Origin: Acidobacteriota bacterium
GTDB lineage: Bacteria; Acidobacteriota; Blastocatellia; UBA7656
Direction of reading: 5' to 3'
Length of the DNA: 64,000 bases
NCBI GenBank assembly: GCA_038040445.1
Contig: JBBPIG010000012.1
Coordinates: forward strand, 117,901-181,900
Part shown: in pieces, positions 49,221 through 57,679 of the stretch
How positions within the stretch are numbered: the stretch's first letter is position 1
Layout: every line of letters starts with the position of its first letter
Position numbers and translations under genes: made by a program
Notes under the pieces: model-generated
Told to the model about the DNA's origin: nothing
The model's input: the letters and a program-made list of their open reading frames with translations, nothing else
The model's database searches: none

Positions 49221-51638
49221 TCACTCGGACCTCAGGGCGATCATCGGGTCCACTTTGGTAGCACGGCGGGCGGGAACGAAACTGGCTCCCAGCGCCACCC
49301 CTGCCAGCAACACCGATATCGCTGCGAAGGTGAACGGGTCGGTAGCACTAACCTGAAACAGCAGACTCTCCATCACTCGCGTCAAAGCTAGAGCGCCAGC
49401 CAGACCCATTGCCGTGCCTATCACCGTAAGCGCAGCCGCCTGTCCAACAACCAGCCTGATGACGTCGCGTCGCTGCGCCCCGAGCGCCATGCGGATTCCG
49501 ATCTCGCGAGTGCGCCCGGCAACCGTGTAAGTCATCATGCCGTAGATGCCCACCGCTGCGAGAACCAAAGCAATAGCAGCGAAGATTCCAAGCAAAGCCA
49601 TCGTCAGCCGGGGCTGCGCGACGGACTCGGAGAGATACCGCTTCATTGTCTTGACGTCGGAGATCGGCTGGTCTTTGTCGACTGCCTGAACCTGGCTCCG
49701 CACTGCGGCCACAAGGCTCGCCGGATCACTGGCCGAATGTACGACGAGTGTCGTCGATCTCATCGAGTATTGAAGATATGGGAGGTACACTTCGGGTTGT
49801 AGCTCGACATCAAGGCTCTGTTGCCTGATGTTCCCGACTACGCCGACGACTTTGCGGCAAAAGCCTGTCTTGCAATCGAAGCCGATCCCTTTGCCGATCG
49901 GATCCTGATCCGCGAAGAAGCGGCGGGCCATCGATTCGTTGATTAGCACAACTTCGGTTGAGCCGCGATTGTCTCGCTCGTCGAAGAAGCGGCCGTTCAG
50001 CAGCGGAATTCCCATAGCATGAAAGTAATCCGGACTTGCGATGCCGACGATGATTGGCTGGTCCCGCCCCTGCTGCGGCGGCGGAGAACCTTCGACTTGG
50101 AAGAATGCCGCCATGGTGTATTCCGATAGGCGATGACTGATCGCGCCCACGGACTCCACACCGGGCAGCGTACCTACTCCCCCAAGCACCTGCTCGAAGA
50201 ATTGCGTAGCCCGCTGAGGATCGCTGTACTTAGCTCTCGGCAGCTCGAGACGCATCGTCAGGACATTCTCGGCGCGGAAGCCGGGTTCGACATCTATCAG
50301 CCGCACGAAGCTCTTGATCATCAGTCCGGCGCCGACCAGCAGCACGAGTGCGAGCGCAAGCTCGGCGACCACCAGCAAGCCTCGAAGGCTGCGCATTCCG
50401 TAACCGAACCGTGCTGTCCTTCCTCCTTCCTTGAGCGCGTCCGTCAGATCCGGCTTTGACGCCGCAAACGCGGGAGCAATACCAAAGACGATTCCCGTCA
50501 CCATTGAAACTACTAACGTGAACGCGAGCGCTTGCTTATCGATCCCGATTCCATTCAAGCCGTGAAACGTCTTAGCCATCCCGGGTGGAATCGCCGCCAA
50601 CAACAAGTCTATGCCCCACATCGCCAGCAAGACGCCGATCGATCCGCCCAGGAATGCGATCACCACGGACTCGGTGAGCAACTGCCGCACTAACCTCCAG
50701 CGACCCGCGCCCACCGCAACTCGAATTGCCATTTCTTTCTGGCGAGTCGCCGCGCGCGCCAGCATCAAGTTTGCAACGTTGGCGCACGCTATCAGCAGCA
50801 CGAACCCGACTGCTCCGAGCAAGACCAGGACTGCGAGTCGAACGTTCTTAACGAGCCGCTCATGAAGTCGTACAACTTCGATACGCATCTCAGCGCCATG
50901 CCCCGGTCCGTCATCCGGGAGCCTGCTCGAAATGATCGCGAGTTCCGACCCGGCGCGTTCGATCGTCATCCCCGGCTTGAGCCGGCCAATCACATCCACG
51001 AACGTGAATATTTCCCCTCCCCTCTCTTGCTTGGCGTCAAGCGCGATCGGCAGCCAGACATCGAAGCCGCGTGGAAACTCGAAACTCGCCGGCATCACTC
51101 CTACCACGGTGTAGCTCTTGCCGCTGAGCATCAGGCTCTGATCCGTGAGCGAAGAGTCATTTCCGAATCGGCGCCGCCAGAACCCCTGACTGACGACCGC
51201 CACTTGATTGTGTCCTGGCCGGTCTTCTTCAACCAAGAAAGTTCGGCCCATCAGAGGCTGGACCCCGAGCAGAGGGAAAAGCGTCGCGCTCACTTGCGCA
51301 CAGGGCACGCGATCAGGTTCGCCGCCTCCCGACAGGTTGAAGTTGTTGTAGGTGTGAGCGGCAACCTGCTCGAGCGATTCGCTCTGCTCTTGCCAATCAA
51401 GAAACTCGCGGCCCGTGGTGCCCCCGAATCCTCCTTTCACTGCGATCTTATCGACAGCAACGATTTGTTCGGGATCGTCGAAGGGCAACGAGCGCAGAAG
51501 GACCGCGTTGACCACGCTGAAGATCGCGGTGTTGGCGCCAATGCCGAGCGCGAGAACTATAACCGCGACGGCGGTAAAGCCGGGACTCTTTGCGAGCATT
51601 CGAAAGGCATAGCGAAGATCTTGCGACAGGGTCTCCAT
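49221..51638 (-). CDS. ADOP permease (copy 11, no prefix)
   Basis: 805 residues; METLSQDLRYAFRMLAKSPG at ATG 51638 with GGAGG four nt before. It has VDKIAVKGGFGGTTGREFLD in the first core and IGFDCKTGFCRKVVGVVGNI in the second, giving two Cys five residues apart that could form a disulfide in the periplasm. The final helices end [16 protein letters not shown], with Ser replacing His. It is first of the 11-10-9 series; its leader has a stem-loop GGCTCGC/GCGAGCC (51655-51661, 51678-51684). No regulator is next to it. Confidence 0.92.
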   Translation of the reverse strand: METLSQDLRYAFRMLAKSPGFTAVAVIVLALGIGANTAIFSVVNAVLLRSLPFDDPEQIVAVDKIAVKGGFGGTTGREFLDWQEQSESLEQVAAHTYNNFNLSGGGEPDRVPCAQVSATLFPLLGVQPLMGRTFLVEEDRPGHNQVAVVSQGFWRRRFGNDSSLTDQSLMLSGKSYTVVGVMPASFEFPRGFDVWLPIALDAKQERGGEIFTFVDVIGRLKPGMTIERAGSELAIISSRLPDDGPGHGAEMRIEVVRLHERLVKNVRLAVLVLLGAVGFVLLIACANVANLMLARAATRQKEMAIRVAVGAGRWRLVRQLLTESVVIAFLGGSIGVLLAMWGIDLLLAAIPPGMAKTFHGLNGIGIDKQALAFTLVVSMVTGIVFGIAPAFAASKPDLTDALKEGGRTARFGYGMRSLRGLLVVAELALALVLLVGAGLMIKSFVRLIDVEPGFRAENVLTMRLELPRAKYSDPQRATQFFEQVLGGVGTLPGVESVGAISHRLSEYTMAAFFQVEGSPPPQQGRDQPIIVGIASPDYFHAMGIPLLNGRFFDERDNRGSTEVVLINESMARRFFADQDPIGKGIGFDCKTGFCRKVVGVVGNIRQQSLDVELQPEVYLPYLQYSMRSTTLVVHSASDPASLVAAVRSQVQAVDKDQPISDVKTMKRYLSESVAQPRLTMALLGIFAAIALVLAAVGIYGMMTYTVAGRTREIGIRMALGAQRRDVIRLVVGQAAALTVIGTAMGLAGALALTRVMESLLFQVSATDPFTFAAISVLLAGVALGASFVPARRATKVDPMIALRSE

Positions 51639-52206
51639 TGTTCCTCCCCGGAAGGGCTCGCGGGTCGATACAAATGAGCGAGCCTGGCAGATTCAGAATT
51701 GCAAGCCCACAACTTCACTTCGATCCGGCGCTTGGGCTCAACACGAAGCGAACTATCAGCGATAGATTCCGGCGGCGGCCGAGAACATCCAACTCAACGC
51801 TACCGCTATGAGCGCGAGGATCATGCTTCTTCTAAGGTATCTGTTGTTCACGATGGTGCGACCTCTATTCGAGTCCGGACGAACATCCGTCACAGCGTTA
51901 GACCAACTTCCGTGCCACAAGCACTTCGGCCTAAGTTCTGGATTTAGTTTAGTTCGAAGAGTAGTTTTGAGCTGGCGTGTGCGCCTTTGGGAAAGGCGAA
52001 TCTCAGATTCAGAAATCCAGGCAAGAGGGCATGGAGTTCAGGCTCGAATGTCTTCTCTGCGTGACCCTTGCGTCCTCTGCGTCTCCGCGGTTAACCTATC
52101 GCCGAAATCACGCACCGCAGAGTCGCCGAGCACGCAGAGATGGCGCAGAGAAATTGAAGTTGGGACACTACCCGTAGCCGCCGAACTAACGATGAAAGGA
52201 TGCTGT
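51639..52206. other. Spacer upstream of ADOP copy 11 with inverted repeat arms
   Basis: Contains the leader hairpin at 51655-51684 and, near the right end, arms of about 42 nt (52052-52095 and 52111-52152) built on CTCTGCGT and its complement. This type of CTCTGCGTCTCCGCGGTTA repeat occurs in many bacteria. GGGACACTACCC at 52162-52173 resembles one end of the MITE at 43838. No gene is supported here. Confidence 0.5.
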
Positions 52207-52605
52207 CTAGGGCCGGCCCCCTTCTCTTCTCGGTCTGCCACCAGTCCTGTTTCTTCTTCTATCGGTCATCTGCTGGAACTGCTCCCACTGCTCCGGTGTG
52301 AGCACCGACTGCAATCGCTCATCGGTATTCTTGCGCACGTCTCGGAACCTGGGCTCCGACTCTTTGCGCAACTCGGTCAATTGCTTTCGCGCGTCTTCAA
52401 ATATGCCGCTGATCTCGGTTCTCTGATCCGATGTTAGATTCAACTTGTCGAGCATCTGTTCGAATCCGCCTCGGCCCCCGGCTCGCGGAGACCACTGTCG
52501 CGAGCGATAGATGTTCATCGCCAGCCCGCCCGCGATAAAGCCGACAACGAAGAGCAAGAGAACCGCGAGTCGAACCTGCCATTTACTCTTAGCGTTACTG
52601 TCCAT
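52207..52605 (-). CDS. Spy/CpxP-like LTxxQ protein, membrane anchored
   Basis: 132 residues from ATG 52605 behind GGAGG (six nt); the frame is open further upstream but overlaps the anti-sigma gene. One TM helix at about 12-30 (VRLAVLLLFVVGFIAGGLAM), then a Gly/Arg-rich linker and a helical domain with two LTxxQ motifs: LTSDQRTEISGIF and LTPEQWEQFQQM. Related proteins (Spy, CpxP, CnrX/ZraP) are periplasmic chaperones or metal sensors. It overlaps the anti-sigma factor end by 11 nt, so the last gene of the sigma operon is made together with it; it may modulate the anti-sigma factor. Confidence 0.85.
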   Translation of the reverse strand: MDSNAKSKWQVRLAVLLLFVVGFIAGGLAMNIYRSRQWSPRAGGRGGFEQMLDKLNLTSDQRTEISGIFEDARKQLTELRKESEPRFRDVRKNTDERLQSVLTPEQWEQFQQMTDRRRNRTGGRPRREGGRP

Positions 52606-53095
52606 CACCGTCCTCCAGGTCGTACATTGTCGCGACCACTTGATCGTTCGCCATCTCGTCATCGCCGATATCGCCGCTCTCCAACACCACATATTCAGGC
52701 GAATACAGATTCTGGCTGGCCGCCACCGCCGCCGTCGGCGCTTGCCACTCAGGGCTCGGACTAAAGATCGTCATGCCGGTAAGGATCACCAGCAACAGAG
52801 CCATCGTTGACACCAGCGCGCCGGCGGCTTTCCACATTCTCAGGATCGCGGGCTCCTCAGACGAGAGCCGTCTTTCTCTCAGCGCCGCCATTACTCGAGT
52901 CTTGAAAAAAGGTCCAACGTCGATTGCTTCAGAGGTTCGAGCTTGTATGAGAGAAGCCGCGATCCGCGCCGCAAGATACGCCGACTTGCAGGCATCGCAG
53001 CTTGCGATGTGCGATTCAGCACTTGCGATATCGCCGCCGCTGAGGCTGCTAAAGGGCTTCTCTTCGAGCATCTTTATTATGTGCGTGTCTCGCAT
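52595..53095 (-). CDS. Anti-sigma factor with zinc-finger domain
   Basis: 166 residues. An N-terminal ZAS-type zinc finger has H29, C33 and C36 in SHIASCDACKSAYL. A helical linker, one TM helix at about 86-108 (GALVSTMALLLVILTGMTIF) and an acidic periplasmic tail rich in Asp/Glu follow. The design is a membrane anti-sigma factor that holds the sigma factor encoded 25 nt upstream and releases it on envelope stress. The acidic tail could contact the basic Spy-like protein encoded next to it (inference). ATG 53095 has AAAGG about 11 nt upstream. Confidence 0.88.
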   Translation of the reverse strand: MRDTHIIKMLEEKPFSSLSGGDIASAESHIASCDACKSAYLAARIAASLIQARTSEAIDVGPFFKTRVMAALRERRLSSEEPAILRMWKAAGALVSTMALLLVILTGMTIFSPSPEWQAPTAAVAASQNLYSPEYVVLESGDIGDDEMANDQVVATMYDLEDGDGQ

Positions 53096-53120
53096 GGTGC
53101 TATCCGCCTTTCCGCGCGTC

Positions 53121-53729
53121 TTAGGCTTTTGTCAGGCTGCGGTCGAGCAGTTTTTCAACCGCCTTGCGCATCTTGCGGCGCGCGCGAAATGCCTTCACCT
53201 TTACATTCGATTTCGACAAGCCAGTCATTTCGGCTACTTCATTGACCGAGAGTTTCTCGCCGTCAATCGACATCAGAACCAGCCGGTCGCCGGGCGGCAA
53301 CTCGCTCAGGACTTTCTCCGCGAGATCCGAGGCGACCAGGCCGCGCTCGCTGGACTTGTGCCGCTCGACGGAAAGCCCGGCCATTTGGTTCTCCAGCCAG
53401 GCGCCTTCGTGATCGGTCAGCTCAGAAACCATGGACTCAGGTCTGCGCTGCGCGCTTCTGAGCATGTTGATGCACTGGTTCGTCGTAATACGCGTAAGCC
53501 ATCCCTCGAAAGAGCCCCGTCCCTCGTAGCTTGAAAGCTGCGTGTAAGCTTTCAGCAAGGCTTCCTGAGCGGCGTCTTCGACCTGTGCGCGCTGGCGAAA
53601 GAATTTGCTTGCGATGGAAAAGACTCGCGGACTATGCCGGCGCACGATCTCCTCAAACGCGCTCTCGTCGCCTTCGCGCGCCAGCCTCACCAGTTCCAGG
53701 TCCGAAGCCTGTTCGATGTCGCTTGCCAG
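53121..53729 (-). CDS. ECF-type RNA polymerase sigma factor
   Basis: 202 residues if it begins at CTG 53729 (AGGAG five nt upstream), or 189 from GTG 53690. The longer form restores the normal N-terminal ASDLELVRLAREGDESAFEE of sigma region 2, so I favour it. Region 2 continues VRRHSPRVFSIASKFFRQRA and FEGWLTRITTNQCINMLR; region 4 has LPPGDRLVLMSIDGEKLSVN and EVAEMTGLSKSNVKVKAFRA (helix-turn-helix). Extracytoplasmic stress sigma factor, presumably held by the anti-sigma factor downstream and autoregulated. It lies after a hairpin terminator, so only part of the transcripts from the Spy-like gene would reach it. Confidence 0.9.
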   Translation of the reverse strand: MASDIEQASDLELVRLAREGDESAFEEIVRRHSPRVFSIASKFFRQRAQVEDAAQEALLKAYTQLSSYEGRGSFEGWLTRITTNQCINMLRSAQRRPESMVSELTDHEGAWLENQMAGLSVERHKSSERGLVASDLAEKVLSELPPGDRLVLMSIDGEKLSVNEVAEMTGLSKSNVKVKAFRARRKMRKAVEKLLDRSLTKA

Positions 53730-53750
53730 AGCCGCTCCTGATCAAGATTC

Positions 53751-53784
53751 AAAAATGGCAGGCCCTCGAACAGCCGGGCCTGCC
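53751..53784 (-). terminator. Intrinsic terminator/attenuator between Spy-like and sigma genes
   Basis: On the minus strand GGCAGGCCC (53776-53784), a 10-nt loop and GGGCCTGCC (53757-53765) form a perfect 9-bp stem followed by ATTTTTG. It stands 17 nt after the Spy-like stop and before the sigma start, so it should make the first gene more abundant than the regulators. Confidence 0.85.
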
Positions 53785-53801
53785 GTCAATGCTCTCTGCG
53801 C

Positions 53802-54323
53802 TCACTTGGCGCTTTGTTTGTTAGCGCGCCGTTCGGTCCATTTTGATTTGCGCTGCTCTCGCGTCTGCTCGAGCTTGGCCTTCTGTTCCGCGGTCAGAAC
53901 AGAAAGCGTTTCCTCGTGGAGGCGAGACTGCTCGCCCATCAGCTTGGCTTCAAGCGGCGCTATTTCGCTGAGCTTTTGAGCCACCAGAGCCTCATTGAAT
54001 GTCCCGCCCTGGCTTGCCTGACGAATCTCCTGCCGCTTTGCGCGAATCTGCTCCATCAAAGGACGGAGGTTCTGACTGTGACTTTGCCGGATCTGCTTCA
54101 TCTGAGCCTTCTGCGCGTTGGTCAAATCGAGATTGCGAAAGAAAGCGCCCCCCATGCGGCCGCCGCCTCGCATCCCCTGTCTGCGCTCTTGCCCGCGCCC
54201 TTCAGCATGACGCTCTCTTTGCGCTCCCGCTTCTTTCGATTGCGCTATCGCAACCGGGATGGCTACGGCGATGGCCATAACACCAGCCAAAGCGAAAGCG
54301 TGAATTCGGTTTAGTTTACCCAT
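53802..54323 (-). CDS. Spy/CpxP-like periplasmic LTxxQ protein
   Basis: 173 residues. Signal peptide 1-28 (GVMAIAVAIPVAIAQS) is followed by a strongly basic Gly/Arg/Met-rich stretch. A four-helix Spy-like domain then shows LTNAQKAQMKQIRQSHSQN and LTAEQKAKLEQTREQR (two LTxxQ motifs). Spy family proteins are ATP-independent chaperones induced by envelope stress. ATG 54323 follows AGAGAGGT. It is first of the four-gene stress operon and differs from its downstream relative by having a cleavable signal and no TM anchor. Confidence 0.88.
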   Translation of the reverse strand: MGKLNRIHAFALAGVMAIAVAIPVAIAQSKEAGAQRERHAEGRGQERRQGMRGGGRMGGAFFRNLDLTNAQKAQMKQIRQSHSQNLRPLMEQIRAKRQEIRQASQGGTFNEALVAQKLSEIAPLEAKLMGEQSRLHEETLSVLTAEQKAKLEQTREQRKSKWTERRANKQSAK

Positions 54324-54376
54324 GTTACCTCTCTCTTTATTAGCATCGTCTTATTCCTTTCGAAGGTTCCATCTGC

Positions 54377-54405
54377 TTAGACACTCTGGTCCAGCCAATG
54401 GTTAC
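54377..54405 (-). promoter_or_regulatory. Candidate ECF-type promoter of the stress operon
   Basis: On the minus strand GTAACC (54400-54405) is followed by exactly 17 nt and GTCTAA (54377-54382), about 54 nt before the Spy-like start codon. AAC in -35 and GTC in -10 are common in ECF promoters. GGAACC at 54365-54370 is an alternative -35. Consistent with autoregulation by the sigma factor at 53121; untested. Confidence 0.4.
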
Positions 54406-54409
54406 AAGC

Positions 54410-54800
54410 GGCAGTAAGTTTCTGGTTTCTAGTGTCCTGTAACAGGGAATTCGATAGCAGCTTCTCATTAACACCCAACTTTCAGTTGGGTGTTGGTGAA
54501 TCAGCGGTCGGTCGCAACCGTTTCAACGGTTTTGCCGCCTAGTGGACGTGGCGAAACTGTTGAAACAGTTCGGAGATCCGCGCTCCACAAATCACCCCTC
54601 TTGAAGAGGGGTGTTAATGAGAGGACAACGAATCATAGCAACCTCAACAAGACTCTGCCGACTTCCGAGACACTACCGATTTCGATGTTACAGTTCACTA
54701 GTTTCGGCTTTTCCGGTTCTCCGTTCGACGCTTATCTGATTGAACCAGAAACTACAAACTAGAAACCAGAAACTAGAAACCATTTTCAAACCAGAAACCA
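54410..54800. repeat. Heptamer arms around a composite palindromic element
   Basis: Outer heptamers TTTCTGG (54419-54432) and CCAGAAA/CTAGAAA (54741-54800) enclose a palindrome with arms TCTCATTAACACCC (54463-54476) and GGGTGTTAATGAGA (54609-54622). Inside are three more hairpins (AACTTTCAGTT, AACCGTTTCAACGGTT, GAAACTGTTGAAACAGTT). It fills the gap of about 480 nt between the stress operon and the ADOP remnant; no gene seen. Confidence 0.75.
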
Positions 54801-54803
54801 TCT

Positions 54804-55020
54804 TCATTCATACCGCAGCGCCACCATCGGATCGACCTTGATCGCCCGGCGCGCAGGGACCAAACAGGCCACTAAAGCCACTCCACTCAGCAGCGACGCG
54901 AAAACGAGATACGTCGCGACATCAGTGGGACCGACTCCAAACAGCAGACCGGACATCAACCGCGTGAGCCCGAACGCCGCCAACAAACCCACCTCCACTC
55001 CTGCGAGCGCCAAGGCGGGA
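54804..55020 (-). pseudogene. 3' remnant of an ADOP permease
   Basis: Only the last 70 residues remain: [36 protein letters not shown] and the end [16 protein letters not shown]. The break at about 55020 coincides with the start of a heptamer repeat tract, which runs straight to the stop codon of copy 12. It is the fifteenth ADOP-derived locus here and shows loss of about 90% of a gene at a repeat boundary. Confidence 0.88.
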
Positions 55021-55021
55021 C

Positions 55022-55071
55022 TATGAACCCTGAACTCGGAACCCTGAACCCGGAACTCTGAACCCAGAACC
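55022..55071. repeat. Heptamer tract at the break of the ADOP remnant
   Basis: Seven units of GAACCCT/GAACTCG/GAACCCG type between the truncated gene and the stop of copy 12. Single orientation; it may mark a repeat-mediated deletion. Confidence 0.75.
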
Positions 55072-57518
55072 TATTCGTATCTAAGCGCCGTCATCGGATC
55101 TACCTTCGTAGCCCGGCGCGCCGGGACCAAACAGGCTCCCAGAGCCACTATCATCAGCAGCAGCGGAACTGTGATGAAAACAATCGGCTCAGTCGCGCTG
55201 ACGCCGAACAGCAGACTCTGGATAGTCCGGGTCAGCGCAAAGGAGCACACCAACCCCAGCGCAACACCCATCAGCGTGAGCAACGCTCCCTGGCGCACAA
55301 CCAGCTTCAGCACATCAATGCCCCGTGCGCCGAGCGCTACGCGAATGCCAATCTCGCGAGTGCGCTGCTCAACGAGGGTCGACATAACCGCATACAACCC
55401 GACCGACGCGAGCAACAGACCCGCCGCCGCAAAGATCGAGATCAACAGCATCGCGAATCTTCGTTGCTCGACCGATTCGGCTATCACGTTGCTCATCGTT
55501 CGGACGTCATAGACCGGCAGCTCTTCATCGACGGCTCTGATTCTCTCTCGGATTGCCGGAACAAACGCGGCCGGATCACCCGAGGTTCGCGCGATGAAGA
55601 CCACGTTCCGCCGCGTGCGCGGAACTTGAAAGATCGGCATGTATGAAGCCGGCCGAGGTTCCGTCTCAAGCGAAGAAACTCTCACATCGGCAACGACGCC
55701 GGTGACGTTGAGCCACGTCACTCCCCCTCGAGCTTCAAAACCGCCCCAGCGTATGCGCTTGCCGATTGGATCCTCACCAGGCCAGAACTTGTGCGCGAAC
55801 GTCTGGTTGATGACCACCACGAGCACTGCGCCTTCGCGATCGTCGTCGGTGAAGCCGCGGCCCTCGAGCATCTGAATTCCCATCGCGCGGAAGTAGTCGT
55901 TGCTCACCCAGGCATTGCTTGCGGTGTGAAACGTATTCTGATCCTCGCCTTCTATGCGGAAGCCGATGGTCCAGTCGTCGGAAAGCGGCAGATTGGAAGC
56001 GACGCTGACGGCTTCGACGCCAGGCAGCGCCGCGATGCCCTCGAGCGCGCGCTTGTACATCGCCTTGCCCAACTCGATCTTCGGATAGCGATTCGCCGGC
56101 ATCGAGGTGCGCGCGACCACTACGCCTTCCGGGTTAAACCCGGGCGGCGCGTGCAACAAGCGGATGAAGCTACCGATCAACAAGCCGGCGCCAATCAGCA
56201 GCACCAACGCCGAGGCGGTCTCAAAAACTACAAGCGTGCCACGCAAACGCTTGCTCGCGCGGCCCCCGCTTGCGCGGCCACCTGACTCCTTGAGCGACTC
56301 ATTCAAGTTCACCCGAGATGATTGAATCGCGGGAGCCAATCCGAATATCACGCCGGTCAGCACTGAAACGGCAAAGGTAAACCCGAGCACGCGCCCGTCG
56401 AGGCTGACCTCCAGTAGCCGAGGCAGGTTGCTCGGGCCAAATTTCACCATGAGCTCTACTGCCCACGAAGCGAGCAGCAACCCTAACCCTCCGCCAAGCA
56501 GCGCCAGCAGCAAGCTCTCGGTCAGCAGTTGCCGCAGAAGCCGTCCGGTGCTCGCGCCGACAGCGGTGCGAATCGCCATCTCTTTCACGCGCCCCTGAGA
56601 TCGCGCAAGCAGCAAGTTTGCGACGTTCGCACAACCAACGAGAAGCACGAGCCCAACGGCGCCGAACAGCACCAGCAAAACCGTTCGCACCGGTTTCACC
56701 ATCTGTTGTTCGAGTCCGATCACACTCGCGGCAATCTCGATGTTGCCCTTGTAGATGTCCGGATGTTCGTTTTGCATCCGCTCGGAGACGGCTTGAATGT
56801 CTGACTGCGCATGTTCGAACGACACGCCGGGCTTCATGCGGCCGATGACACCGTAGTCGAAGCTGTCGCGACGGTGCTTCTCTTCGGCGGTCATCGCCAT
56901 CGGCACCCACAGATCGACTGAATCCGAAAACGTGTTGTCTGTCGAGGGAAACTGAAAACGCGCCGGCATAACGCCAATGATTGTGTAAGGCTTCTCGTCG
57001 AGCCTTACCGTTCGCCCTGAGATTTCGGCATCCGAGCCGAAGCGGGTTCCCCACAGCCGCTCGCTGATCAAAATGACTGCGGCCGCGCCCTGCCTGTCCT
57101 CATCTTCGGTGAACGCGCGCCCGATTTTCGGCGGCACGCCGAGCAACGGGAAGAGGCTCGCCGATACGCGAGCGACCTGAATACGCGCCGCTTCGCCCTG
57201 CCCCGTCAGATTCAGATTCTCGGTGGTGAACGCTGCGATGTTCGAGAAGACGCCGTTGCCATCTTTGTAGTCCCAGAACTCGGCTGCCGAGACCGCGCCT
57301 GTTGCGAGATTCAACTTAGGCAGCGACTCCTGGACGAGCAGAAGTCGATCGGGTTCAGCGTACGGAAGCGGCCGCAGAAGAACCGCGTTGACGACGCTGA
57401 AGATCGCGGTGCTCGCCGCGATTCCCAGCGCCAGCACCCCAACGGCGACAAGCGTAAAGGACGGGCTGCGAAACAGCATTCGCAACCCGAAGCGTAGATC
57501 TTGAAAGAGGCTTTCCAT
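55071..57518 (-). CDS. ADOP permease (copy 12, no prefix)
   Basis: 815 residues; MESLFQDLRFGLRMLFRSPS at ATG 57518 with AAAGG six nt upstream. TM1 contains VLALGIAASTAIFSV, with ALGIAAS replacing the usual ALGIGAN. The first core is followed by [20 protein letters not shown], and TM block and second core contain DDWTIGFRIEGEDQNTF and FEARGGVTWLNVTGVVADVR. It ends [16 protein letters not shown]. The stop lies next to the heptamer tract and remnant at 54804-55071. Its own upstream spacer (57530-57679) is a heptamer hairpin. Substrate unknown. Confidence 0.92.
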   Translation of the reverse strand: MESLFQDLRFGLRMLFRSPSFTLVAVGVLALGIAASTAIFSVVNAVLLRPLPYAEPDRLLLVQESLPKLNLATGAVSAAEFWDYKDGNGVFSNIAAFTTENLNLTGQGEAARIQVARVSASLFPLLGVPPKIGRAFTEDEDRQGAAAVILISERLWGTRFGSDAEISGRTVRLDEKPYTIIGVMPARFQFPSTDNTFSDSVDLWVPMAMTAEEKHRRDSFDYGVIGRMKPGVSFEHAQSDIQAVSERMQNEHPDIYKGNIEIAASVIGLEQQMVKPVRTVLLVLFGAVGLVLLVGCANVANLLLARSQGRVKEMAIRTAVGASTGRLLRQLLTESLLLALLGGGLGLLLASWAVELMVKFGPSNLPRLLEVSLDGRVLGFTFAVSVLTGVIFGLAPAIQSSRVNLNESLKESGGRASGGRASKRLRGTLVVFETASALVLLIGAGLLIGSFIRLLHAPPGFNPEGVVVARTSMPANRYPKIELGKAMYKRALEGIAALPGVEAVSVASNLPLSDDWTIGFRIEGEDQNTFHTASNAWVSNDYFRAMGIQMLEGRGFTDDDREGAVLVVVINQTFAHKFWPGEDPIGKRIRWGGFEARGGVTWLNVTGVVADVRVSSLETEPRPASYMPIFQVPRTRRNVVFIARTSGDPAAFVPAIRERIRAVDEELPVYDVRTMSNVIAESVEQRRFAMLLISIFAAAGLLLASVGLYAVMSTLVEQRTREIGIRVALGARGIDVLKLVVRQGALLTLMGVALGLVCSFALTRTIQSLLFGVSATEPIVFITVPLLLMIVALGACLVPARRATKVDPMTALRYE

Positions 57519-57529
57519 CTTAAACCTTT

Positions 57530-57679
57530 CGGTTCAGGGTTCAGGGTTTCTAGTTTCTGGTTTCTGGTTTCTGGTTAGAGTCCGTAGCAGACTCAGAAAG
57601 CAGACACCAGAAGCGATAAACCAGACACTAGAAACCAGAAACGAGAAACCCGGAACCCCGAACCCGGAACCGCGAAACT
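57530..57679. repeat. Inverted heptamer arms between ADOP copies 13 and 12
   Basis: Left arm about 57530-57577 (TTCAGGG, TTTCTAG, TTTCTGG units) faces right arm about 57604-57679 (CCAGACA, CTAGAAA, CCAGAAA, CCCGGAA units). Unit type shifts within each arm, suggesting stepwise slippage. The loop is about 26 nt. Confidence 0.82.
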
